A program made the position numbers and the translations under genes. From Bolinopsis microptera (lineage: Eukaryota; Ctenophora; Tentaculata; Lobata; Bolinopsidae): 64,000 nucleotides of DNA. This document shows positions 47,186-57,500 of the stretch, one piece after another. Numbering within the stretch: position 1 is the first letter of the stretch; each line of letters begins with the position of its first letter. Below the pieces are notes generated by a model, which saw only the letters and a program-made list of their open reading frames with translations, was not told the DNA's origin and ran no database searches. The stretch lies in assembly GCF_026151205.1 (NCBI RefSeq), contig NC_087072.1, forward strand, positions 3,367,375 to 3,431,374, in the 5' to 3' direction.

Positions 47186-48853
47186 ATGGCAGCCACAGCG
47201 GCAGGGTTGGTAGGCTCGTTGGAGCAGCAGATGACTGAGGAATTTAAGGTTCTCGGCACAACCCCATCTCAATTCTCGTTCAAGAATTATCTCGTTTATA
47301 AACATTCCTTATCTAAAATCACGGAACACAGTACTGTATTTAAACCGATGTTAGCTGGCATATCCTCTGCTTATAACGCTGAAATTTCATCTCTGTATGT
47401 CACCAATACTAAGTCAGCCTACGATCAAAATCAGGAGGAACAGCTTGTTCAAGCCGAAGAGACAATCCAAACTTTGGGTTGCAGAGTTAAACAGCTGAAA
47501 GCAACATTTGCATCACTTGACGCCGAGAATCTGACCCTGTCGGAGTCAATAGAAAGTATGAAGGAACTTGTAGCTGATATCAGCGCTCAGAGCCTTCTTA
47601 CCGAGGAGGATATCTTCAAACACACTGTGCTAGACAACATGACTTTAGAGCAGATGACAAATGTTAATCTGCTGAGTAGAGAGCTGGGCAAGTTGGAGCA
47701 GAGCCACCAAGCTATGCTAGACCAGCAGGGCACTGAATTTGTTCTCAGGGATAGGTTTGAGGAGATGAGAGGATTACTTTTTCAAAAAGAGGAACTGAAG
47801 GAGCAAAGACAGGAAGAGATTCTGGAGCTGCACCAAGAAAATCCCGCTCTCAAACAACTTAATGAGATTCTTCAGTCATCAGACGGGTTGGGTTTCGACC
47901 AGATACTAGAGAATGCACAAAGTGCTATGAAGACAGTAGGTAATATTAACAAGAGCCAGCTGGTTGAGCTGTATGATGATGAGGACCCAGCAAAAGAGAA
48001 AGAGGCAGAAGTGGCTCTCGCTTACATTGACTACCTTGATGAGTTGCTACGAGACGGCAGCTTCCGACCAGCTGCTGTCCACGCAGCAAACTCTCCAAAT
48101 GGTTTCTTGAGGACCATGGCAACGATAGAGGAGTTTAAAACTCTGTCTCAAGGTGAAGGGGGCGTGTCTCCTTTGTTTGTTTACTGCAGTATTCTCATGG
48201 AAACTGTACCTCTATACTCAGTTCCACCTTGTGATCAGAGTTACGAGTGTGTTGTTGCAGCACTCAAGGAGAACAGAATGGACCTCATTGCTCAGTGGAT
48301 AGCAAACCACCACTTGACATTGTGCAGCGAAATAGCTGATGTGTTGTTGTCGAATTGTCAGTGTCGTGCGCGCTGTGACTGCGAGAGCGGCACCCTCGCG
48401 CTCGCAGTATTTAGGAACATCAAGGATCACGACATGTCTATACACTGTCTAGCAAGACAGGGTGCTTTGTACAGGGCTGTTCACTATGCTAAAACCCATC
48501 AAATGGACAGCGATAAGCTTCTTCGTCTACTGAAAGACATCCCTTCAACCGATCTAGCTGCACTGCTGGTTTTAGAAGAAAGTATCAATATCGGTGAGGT
48601 GCTAAGCTGTCTCCAGGAGAATCATAACGATAATATTTTCATCAGTTTGTTGAAAGTTCTGGACGAGAGTAACGATTTGAAAGCAGTTTTGTTAAGTGAT
48701 ACGTCCCCAGATGTGGTGCAATGGTCTGAGTTTGTAGATCTTTGCGTTGACCTTGGGGAACAGGATATTGCAGAGGAATTGCAAGGTTACATCATGTGTG
48801 CAGATGCGTTGTTCAAAGCTGTCGATTCTCTGTCTTCTGGTGGTACTGATTGA
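47186..48853 (+). CDS. CLHC1: Clathrin heavy chain linker domain-containing protein 1
   Basis: 555 residues, one uninterrupted frame, close to the human length (586). Residues about 80-240 are coiled coil (EETIQTLGCRVKQLKATF, HQENPALKQLNEIL). From about 280 the sequence follows the clathrin heavy-chain linker and proximal leg: LLRDGSFRPAAVHAANSPNG, FLRTMATIEEFKTL, SPLFVYCSIL, then WIANHHLTLCSEIADVL and CLARQGALYRAVHYAK. The family is conserved in animals and its role is poorly known; expression in ciliated cells and testis has been reported. The ATG is preceded at once by ACATTCCAG and ATTTTAG acceptor-like sequence, as in DYNC2I1. AATAAA lies at 49487. A foldback MITE ends under 40 bp upstream. 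Confidence 0.9.
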   Translation: MAATAAGLVGSLEQQMTEEFKVLGTTPSQFSFKNYLVYKHSLSKITEHSTVFKPMLAGISSAYNAEISSLYVTNTKSAYDQNQEEQLVQAEETIQTLGCRVKQLKATFASLDAENLTLSESIESMKELVADISAQSLLTEEDIFKHTVLDNMTLEQMTNVNLLSRELGKLEQSHQAMLDQQGTEFVLRDRFEEMRGLLFQKEELKEQRQEEILELHQENPALKQLNEILQSSDGLGFDQILENAQSAMKTVGNINKSQLVELYDDEDPAKEKEAEVALAYIDYLDELLRDGSFRPAAVHAANSPNGFLRTMATIEEFKTLSQGEGGVSPLFVYCSILMETVPLYSVPPCDQSYECVVAALKENRMDLIAQWIANHHLTLCSEIADVLLSNCQCRARCDCESGTLALAVFRNIKDHDMSIHCLARQGALYRAVHYAKTHQMDSDKLLRLLKDIPSTDLAALLVLEESINIGEVLSCLQENHNDNIFISLLKVLDESNDLKAVLLSDTSPDVVQWSEFVDLCVDLGEQDIAEELQGYIMCADALFKAVDSLSSGGTD

Positions 48854-49306
48854 GAAGTTACCCAAAATATAAAATTGTAGCCCTGTATAGTTAAAATTGT
48901 ATAAGAATTTGTATTGTCTCTTTTTAAATTTTACTTTTTTTAGATAATTTTTGTTAAATGTTGAGAGATTTGGATTTATTGAAATAGTTAGCTTAATAAT
49001 TATTGAGCTCCACATCTTTGCGGTGTGATGACATAATTGTAGATTATGTAATGAACGTCATCTCACTTTATCAGTACTTTATAGTACTCGTTCACTTGAA
49101 GCGTTAAGACTTAAGTCCATTAGCAAGTTAGCATGCATATCCATATTTCACTATTACATATTAGCCGTGGTCTAAAATGTACAAGTGCCTTTAGAAGTAA
49201 ACTCGATAATCTGCATAGGTGTTATTTACGTTTACAAAGTTTTATGAGCTCAATGCGCATGTTAACCGGCCCTAAACTAAGTGTGAAAAACTGAATTAAT
49301 CTGCCA
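48854..49306 (+). other. 3' UTR of CLHC1 and short intergenic DNA
   Basis: AT-rich, no gene seen. The first in-sequence poly(A) signal after CLHC1 is AATAAA at 49487-49492, beyond the X-box of the next gene, so the two genes may overlap in transcription. Confidence 0.45.
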
Positions 49307-49320
49307 GTTGCCATGGTTAC
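49307..49320 (+). promoter_or_regulatory. X-box-like RFX site upstream of the 187-residue gene
   Basis: GTTGCC-AT-GGTTAC is one mismatch from a perfect RFX palindrome and lies 240 bp before the start codon. Confidence 0.45.
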
Positions 49321-49486
49321 AGGGCCGCAGTGCAAAACGGGCAGCTTATGTATCCTTTTTCAGCAGCCAGTGTAACAATTTACGCCGCGCGCCACGCGCG
49401 TTATTGACTCAAATCTTCAAAATTTACCTCAGGCTCTAGCTATCTGTAAACAGAGTTTCGTCACAATGAAATATGAGTTGGAGTTA

Positions 49487-49492
49487 AATAAA
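49487..49492 (+). terminator. Candidate poly(A) signal for CLHC1
   Basis: AATAAA, about 630 nt after the CLHC1 stop; no earlier canonical signal noticed. Confidence 0.4.
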
Positions 49493-49539
49493 GTCTTTTG
49501 ATTAATTACTGAAATTAAGTACTGTTTTAGCAGTTCAAG

Positions 49540-49563
49540 ATGGTAGCCCGCACTCAACTATGA
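49540..49563 (+). promoter_or_regulatory. uORF of 7 codons overlapping the main start by ATGA
   Basis: ATGGTAGCC... reads MVARTQL and stops at TGA (49561-49563), overlapping the main ATG at 49560-49562. Such overlap can allow reinitiation. A TTTTAGCAG acceptor lies just upstream. Confidence 0.5.
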
Positions 49564-52232
49564 GTATGATGTCTGCGATATTGTCCCACGATCCACAATT
49601 ACAAGTGCTAGTGAGTGTTCTTGGTTCTCTGTTTTCATTGTGTCAGTATATATAGATTAGGATTTAAGCTATGGGGTCGTTAACATATTACACAATCAAT
49701 GAGAGGGATTGAGGGGCTTCTAAACGATTACTGGGCGGCGCTCAGCCTGTCATTCCGCCGAATAAACATGATGTTTATGGACATGATAGCCTGGGGTCCC
49801 CAGGTAACTAAACGATTGCGCTAGTGAGCTAGTGTAATTTTAAGTTTTAACACTGTATACTAAAACTGACAATTGGCTTTAAAGTGATATATGAACGACC
49901 CTTGTGTTCTATGAACTCTCTCTGAAGTGGAAATGTTTAACTGAATAGTATATACAGTTTTATCGAATTCTTGCGATGATAATTGTGGAATATTTTCATT
50001 CAATAGATTTCAGCTTTAACATTTTATGTTTCAGTCGCCTGTCAAACGAAAGAATTCGACTTTACTACCATCCATTAGAGACCCTCCACCCAAATTTATC
50101 GAGAACTTCAATTCGAGATCTAACCGATTCTCAAAACTAGTGAGTTAAGTTTACATAAATATCGAATAAAGATTTTATATCTAAACGGATTCCTATTGGT
50201 TAAGTTGCCATTATTTCGAAAAACGCCGTCCACATATATGATAAATCTTTAATCTTAGTTACAAACGATAATGTAATGCACTTCTCTGTATTTCCCATCT
50301 CCCCAGGACAACAAATATGCCCACAAGAGTTGCGGAGAGTTCCTGGGATCCAGAGAGCACGGATTAAGGCGGCAGACTGGAGGAGCTCTTCTCCACAGAA
50401 GTGAGAATATAATATCCTGGGGCTGCTCTCCTAAACCTGGTCAGTATACGACGAGACAATGGCTTGGTTAAGGCTAATTATTGTACCTTTGGCTATGGGG
50501 GTGCCAAATGTTTATAAAGTTTTATTAATTTGCCTAAGTTAAGTAAGGAGAGTGTTAAATGTTGGTTAAATATTGGTAAAATATTGTTAAAATGCAGCCG
50601 TTTTTGGTATTGTGTGCAACTCTTCGAGATTGCGTTATGAATAGCTTGTTACTAAGTGTTGAAAGTTTCGTAAGCTTCAATGTAATCATTGGCGATCAAA
50701 ATAGCTCAAATGTTGTCCGTCAATCGTCACTCACAGTCTGAGTCACTGCTTCACGCAATCAATTTACGTCTATGACAAGTTGTAAAGTCGCATTATTACG
50801 TGCGTTCGTTCCGGGAATCCACTAAAGTGTCGGTCGCTATTCCAGAAGCTTACTCATCACTTTGATTTTAAGTAATTAAACGTAATAATACGCATCAATA
50901 ACACGTGATTATCTCGAGGCATTAAATTTAAAAGATTCAACATCACGAGCATCACAAGCTAATCTGTTATCCACGATATTGATAAACAAATTGCACCTGA
51001 CCTGTATTTTAACCCCTTTCAACTTTCCTCAGACAACTACATGCCGCGCACAAGAAGTACCTACACCTCCCCCACTCAACACACCAACACTGAGACAGCC
51101 CGGAGACGGAGGTTCCACAGACGGGTCGTACCTCCAACTACCGCCTACAATCTCTCAACCTCCACCTCTTGTTGGGACCCAGATCCTAAACATACAGTCA
51201 GTTTCTTCAAAGTGTTTGCAAACTATTTACAGGATTATGATTTAGATCTAATGTGTCAATGTGGCGGAGGCTGGTGTTTGGTGCGATCGTGGATTTATCG
51301 TGTGCGAATACGAGCCCGTACAGATGGAGTGAGTGTTAATACATTATATCGAACTGAGCACTGCTGTGGAGGCGTTATGTGTTGTTAAATTTGACAGAAG
51401 ATAGTGCAGGTGGTTCAAAATAATTGTATGAGTATTGCTGAAAGCACAGTGTAAGGCCTACACGGACCGCCTCTAACTAGCCAATCCCTGTTTACATGCC
51501 GTGTAGCAGGGGACTAGAAAGAGCTAAACTAGTAAGCGGGGCATAGCCAATACACTATACTTCCATCATTGAGTATATTACCAACCAGAAGGAAAATTTC
51601 CTTGTGTTTGGAATCTACCAAGACGAAAGTTGTACAATCCAGCGAAATTCCGAAGAATCATTCCAGTATGATATCTACTTGTCTGCAGGGTGACAAGTGA
51701 AATCTGTATTGTGGCAGGTTCAAGTAGTATCTGTCGTTGAGATTATCAAAAAAATATCCCGCTCACTGCAATCTCGACATGAAATCTTCAAAGTGCAGAC
51801 TACTGATTTGCTAACAGTCTTTTCCTTATTATCCTCGTGATCTTTTACTTCAAAACTTTGAAACTCGACCAGGTCTTCAAATTCCGGCAGGAGTAATCAG
51901 TAACCACCCCTTGTAGTTGTAAAGTTATAGCAGTGAAACTGCCTTATAAAGTTAAAGCAGTGAAAATGCCGACCATTGTCGCTAAAATCCAGCTCACGCC
52001 CAACATAACGAGGGGGTCGTACGTTATGACACCCTACCTACATACCTGGCATTACCTTGATAGTTCATACCAAAGTTGCAGTTTTATGTGTATGCCTATT
52101 AACAAGTCTCCTACTTTCCAGACGCAGTACAAGGTTTTAGCTGAGACACAACACAGACTTCAGCAGCCAAACACCTGGAAATACAGCACCCACGCCGACT
52201 ACAAACTATCTGATCTCAGGAAAATAAAATAG
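49560..52232 (+). CDS. Small five-exon protein, 187 residues, axonemal-protein-like
   Basis: Exons 49560-49610, 50035-50139, 50307-50439, 51033-51196 and 52122-52232 join in phase (0, 0, 1, 0) with GT/AG borders; three donors are GTGAG and two GTCAGT. The product is basic with no membrane segment. It has many short Arg/Tyr/Trp motifs: DNKYAHKSCGEFLGSREHGLRR, N..ISWGCSPKPGDNY, TARRRRFHRR and NTWKYSTHADYKLSD. The run DN-x-H-x-G-x(n)-GLRR-x(n)-N-x-W resembles small microtubule-associated axonemal and sperm proteins such as TEX36. The resemblance is suggestive only and I give no symbol. The X-box upstream and ciliary neighbours point the same way. The splice model is well supported; the function is inference. 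Confidence 0.72.
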
Positions 52233-54451
52233 ACTGCAGGACTTTCGATGAATATTGAATGAGATAACTAGAATTTAATGCATTATTGTCAATGTGATTA
52301 TTATACTTTTAGTACACACTAGTCATATACGACGTTAGAATTCTGTTGTTGACATATCTTGATTCCTCCTTGGGTAACTGACATGTGATTTGTGAGCTGT
52401 TGATAGTTTGATGGTTGATAGGGTGGGCTGTGTAAACAGGATGGGTTGAGTAAATCAGGTGTGACCTAATATTTAGTCTCTAGCTGACTTTTAGAGTTCT
52501 CGTTGAAACTTTCTCTTTGAATGACGATATTATTTCCCACTGATTACTAGGATTATACTATTATTTCCACTGATTACTAGGATTTTTATTTTTGATTTGA
52601 TGATCACCTCTATTTTTGAATGAGCAGGAATTTCTGGTTCTTTAATGAACTGACTGCATTGATGATTTTACACAATATTTTTTCTGGAATGCATTGGTCA
52701 TGTGAATTGTGAATGTTTTGTACATAGTCAACTATTTTGTTATGTGTTATATTTCTCTCAATATTTGAAAAAAATTGTATTTGAATTCTCCAGAAAACAA
52801 ATCATCTCTCCTGATTTCAATTAAGTTACGCATGGTATACATATGTTTACTCATACTGTCCAGACGTGTGTAAATAAAAAGCAAGAAGTTTAGTTACAAT
52901 TAATATCGTAACTAAACGCTGAGTATGTAAAATGAAGTCGACTGGTGTATGTTTTAAGTTGGTAATCAAATTAACTATACAATATGCACATATTAGCGGT
53001 TGGCAGGAAAACTAATACTGATAGTAAATATCACATTAACGTCATGATTTTCCGCAAGTGTTTTTGGCGTTCAATGGCCACTCGATCAAACTATTTAGAT
53101 GTATTCTTTAAGTCAGTAAAACCTCCAGCTCTAAGTTTATAACATTGTCTCAAACTTTCATTTTTGATTTATCCGATATTGAATATTTTACCGGAATAAA
53201 CGCAGGCGGTTTGTCCGTTTTTCACCAAACCACGCGTTTCCTAACAGTAACACCCATCCGTAATTCGATTTTTCGAGAGCTTAAGCCTACCGGCACCGCT
53301 TTCCTTGTAGTCCATGCACAGCCATGCCGTGTCCTTGTAGACCATAGTTCTTGTGCCGTATTTTATACCTTTCTGCCGCATGTTTGTTAAAAGTAAGTTA
53401 ATAAAGTGTCCGAGGAGACGAAACTAAAGTGACGGTATTAGAGAAACTTAGACTTGCCATTTAATGAGCTGTCAAAATTGTGTTGTTTGTTTTGTGTTAT
53501 ATTCCGCTGAGTACTTATCTATCAACAGAGGGCTCAGTAAATAATTTTCACGCTACTTACCCATAAGTACTTATTATAAATACAGCTAGCAACGCTCTGT
53601 CGGGGTTGGGGAATGTTGACAGTTTGTAGAAATTTGGGGTGCTCCCAATTGATTCTAAAATCGTTACTGTCAAATAGCTGAAAACAGAATTGGCCAAAAC
53701 ATTCTCCGATCCCGTACTATGGTTATAACTGTCCAGCAACAAAGGTAGAAGTTTTGTGCGCATTCCAGGTGAGAACCTCCTAATTAGATCTAGCTGCTGT
53801 CAACGCAGAAGGGTGAACGATGAAGGCTTATACACCAACCAGTCCGGAAGGTTCCGGACAACCTCCCAAACTCACATATATTTACATTCATCATACTGTC
53901 ATATTTAGTATGCTATTTAGTGGCATGTCAACCAGTTATAAGCCTTCTTAACAACACCTTGAACACCTCATAGTTCCGCACTTTAAAAGCCCAGTGCACA
54001 CTCCAAATTTAGCTTTCCCTCTCATGCCTCAGTCTGACGTGTTGAATTGCGTTTTCAGCTTGGTGGCTGTAACAGACTGTATTTTGAACTTAGTTCTTTG
54101 CGGATGAAACTTGAGAAAATTTCACGACTAGATGAAACCTTAGTACGCTGTAACTGATTTTCTCATCACTGTCGCACCCACATAGGTCAAACATAGTACA
54201 TAATATGATCAGTGGTGTTAAATGCTCAAACTCTGACACTTAAAGATCGTGATATAAAGTCGAACTAGTATCCTAAAGTTCGTTTGAAAACCTTTTTGAG
54301 CGCGTGCCCAGTAAACAGTGTCGTTTATTTGAAGAACCCGTACGTTTGTTAACTAGTTTGATCTTGTGTGTTGTTTCTGCTATCAGCTATCATCAGTTAT
54401 TCTTAGGATCCTGTAACAGTATTTTTCTTGTGCACTATTTGTGAATGCATA
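52233..54451. other. Intergenic region before the coiled-coil gene
   Basis: AT-rich. A plus-strand open frame at 53145-53390 lacks an ATG and any domain. AATAAA near 52870 could serve the 187-residue gene. No repeat or mobile element recognised. Confidence 0.45.
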
Positions 54452-54502
54452 ATGACGGTTACTTACCAAATTTTAAGAATGGCTTACCATGGCGTAGGAT
54501 GA
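54452..54502 (+). promoter_or_regulatory. uORF of 16 codons overlapping the main start by ATGA
   Basis: ATGACGGTTACT... ends at TGA 54500-54502, overlapping the main ATG at 54499-54501. It is the same arrangement as at 49540-49563. Confidence 0.5.
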
Positions 54503-57500
54503 GTACCAGATTCAGCTTAGCAGCATTCAAAGCAGCTAAGAAAAAAAGCAAAAACAGATCCAGACTTGGAGAGGGTGCCGACGCCGATAAGGTAAGCTTT
54601 CTTATCTTATGATTAATTTCATGTTAGGATTACTGACATATCTATAGGATTAATGGCATATCTATAGGATTACTGGCATATCTATAGGATTAATGGCATA
54701 TCTATAGGATTAATGGCATATCTATAGGATTAATGGCATATCTATAGGATTACTGGCATATCTATAGGATTACTGGCATATCTATAGGATTACTGGCATA
54801 TCTATAGGATTACTGGCATATCTATAGGATTACTGGCACATCTATAGGATTACTGGCATATCTATACTCTATAGGATTACTGGCATATCGATATGCACTG
54901 GAACATTATTAAGAGGTCACCAGAATTTTGATGGCCGCTCACCAAGGATCAACCAAAAATCACTTGTTGTGAAACTTTAAAGTTGTTTAAAGGACAAAAA
55001 AGGGGTCTTTTTTTCTACGTATGGGGCTGTGGTCAAAATGAGTATTATAGGATAGAGTGAATGATAGACCATTGAAGCCCTGTGCATACCCCTGTAAAAC
55101 ATTTAAATGTGGAATGTAAAAGTTAAACTTTTAGTTGTTTCCACATTACCGATAGTCCTTGGGATTGACAAGGGGTCACCAGTAGTTGTAGGAAAGTTTG
55201 CCAGGGTGTTACGTGGAGTAAGAGTGAGGACAGCAAAGGAGGTTACCAAGAAGAACCCAGGAGGTGATCAATAGATATTTGGTAGGTGGAGGTTGAGGTT
55301 ATTAGAATGTTGCCTGAAGGTTACGTTAAGTTAAAAAAAGGTGGACAGGGGTTGCCAGGGGTTTCCAGGGGTTGCCAGGGGTTTCCAGGGGTTTCCAGGC
55401 GTTGCCAGGGGTTTCCAGGGGTTTCCAGGGGTTTCCAGGGGTTTCCAGGCGTTGCCAGGGGTTTCCAGGGGTTTCCAGGGGTTTCCAGGCGTTGCCAGGG
55501 GTTTCCAGGGGTTTCCAGGGGTTGCCAGGGGTTTCCAGGGGTTTCCAGGGGTTGCCAGGGGTTTCCAGGGGTTTCCAGGCGTTGCCAGGTGTTGCCAGGG
55601 ATTATTTGAGGTCCAGGGAGTTACCAGGTCACCTAGGACGTTAATGGGGGTGTTAGTATTACCAGTAAGTTACCAGTAAGTTACCAGTAAGTTACCAGTA
55701 AGTTACCAGTAAGTTACCAGTAAGTTACCAGTAAGTTACCAGTAAGTTACCAGTAAGTTACCAGTAAGTTACCAGTAAGTTACCAGTAAGTTACCAGTAA
55801 GTTACCAGTAAGTTACCAGTAAGTTACCAGTAAGTTACCAGTAAGTTACCAGTAAGTTACCAGTAAGTTACCAGTAAGTTACCAGTAAGTTACCAGTAAG
55901 TTACCAGTAAGTTACCAGTAAGTTACCAGTAAGTTACCAGTAAGTTACCAGTAAGTTACCAGTAAGTTACCAGTAAGTTACCAGTAAGTTACCAGTAAGT
56001 TACCAGTAAGTTACCAGTAAGTTACCAGTAAGTTACCAGTAAGTTACCAGTAAGTTACCAGTAAGTTACCAGTAAGTTACCAGTAAGTTACCAGTAAGTT
56101 ACCAGTAAGTTACCAGTAAGTTACCAGTAAGTTACCAGTAAGTTACCAGTAAGTTACCAGTAAGTTACCAGTAAGTTACCAGTAAGTTACCAGTAAGTTA
56201 CCAGTAAGTTACCAGTAAGTTACCAGTAAGTTACCAGTAAGTTACCAGGATAAAAGTACTAAGGGATTACTAAAGGTTACCAGGTCGTTGTAAGAATAGT
56301 TATCTCAACTCTCGTTTACCTTCTAACGATTATACCAGGATAATGAGGATATGGCTGATGCTGGTGCTACAGGATCATCAGGATGGAAGGTCTTTAACCG
56401 TGTATTCTTGAAATGAGTTAATTTGCTGTTATGGTGGCGGGGTGGCGCAGGTTTTGTTTTGCCACGTGATGGAAATTGGATTTGTGCAACAATCGAAATT
56501 TTCAAACTGCTGTCACGTGACAAAACAGACTTGTCCCCAGTCCCCAAATTCATCCTCCTCAATCTTCAACCTTTATTATCTCAATCACATGTCCAATCAT
56601 AGCATGTCGTTGTTTGTTCAAATGATTTCAATTGGTCGACGCGGACGATTTCTTTGTTTACTTCTCAGTTCTCTCTTTCGACAAATAAATACATCATCTC
56701 GGGATAATGACGGGCTTTTTTGTTGTTTCAAGATATTTCTGATCCACAAATACGTCATGATTATTGGTATCTGATTTTTAAAAACGTGACATTATTCGTA
56801 AATATTACGTTGAGAAATAAATCCGTATAAATTCTGCCGAGTCAAAAATACTTGATGACATTGTTGCCCGAACCAAGGAAACAGTAAATATTCCACTTTC
56901 CAGTTTACGAAGACCTAGTTCACCGTTCAGTTTTTAAAGGTAAAAGAATGTGTATAGTATAACAAATCAACAGAAAACTGTTGGACATTTTGATGGCTGG
57001 AATTTTTGACAATTCATTGTTTTACGTGGCAGTCATTTAGCAGGTAGCTTGCCTATTTTTAGAAACCAATATGGATGGTTAATCTGAAATACCTGGCTGT
57101 AAAGAGCTTCACCTTATTAGTGCAATTAGCAATTAGTGCGACTGAATTAGTCAATCAGAAGCTCCCAAGCAAATGAAGTATTCATAAGTAAATTTTTCAA
57201 TCCACCTGCCACCAGACAACTTGGAGTCATTAAGTCTAAGGTGAGTTAAACTCACCACAGTATATGAAATATGTTTATACCTGTGTCCTGTACTACAACC
57301 TTGTTTAAAGATACGTTTGTTGACAGTAACTATGGTGATGTGCTGTGGACAACACTAGTGCAAGTGTGTCAAGCTTTAGCCTGCCTGCGTGACAACGCAT
57401 TTTAGATACCTGCCATGTAATTCTTGTAGAGACTGGAAAGTTCTTGATTGTTACGTAGGTTACCCCAATAAGATATGACAATAGCTTCTAAAATTCTAAC

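Noticed and set aside
53145-53390. 81-codon plus-strand frame
   Set aside because: Begins at TTG, no domain, no splice context.
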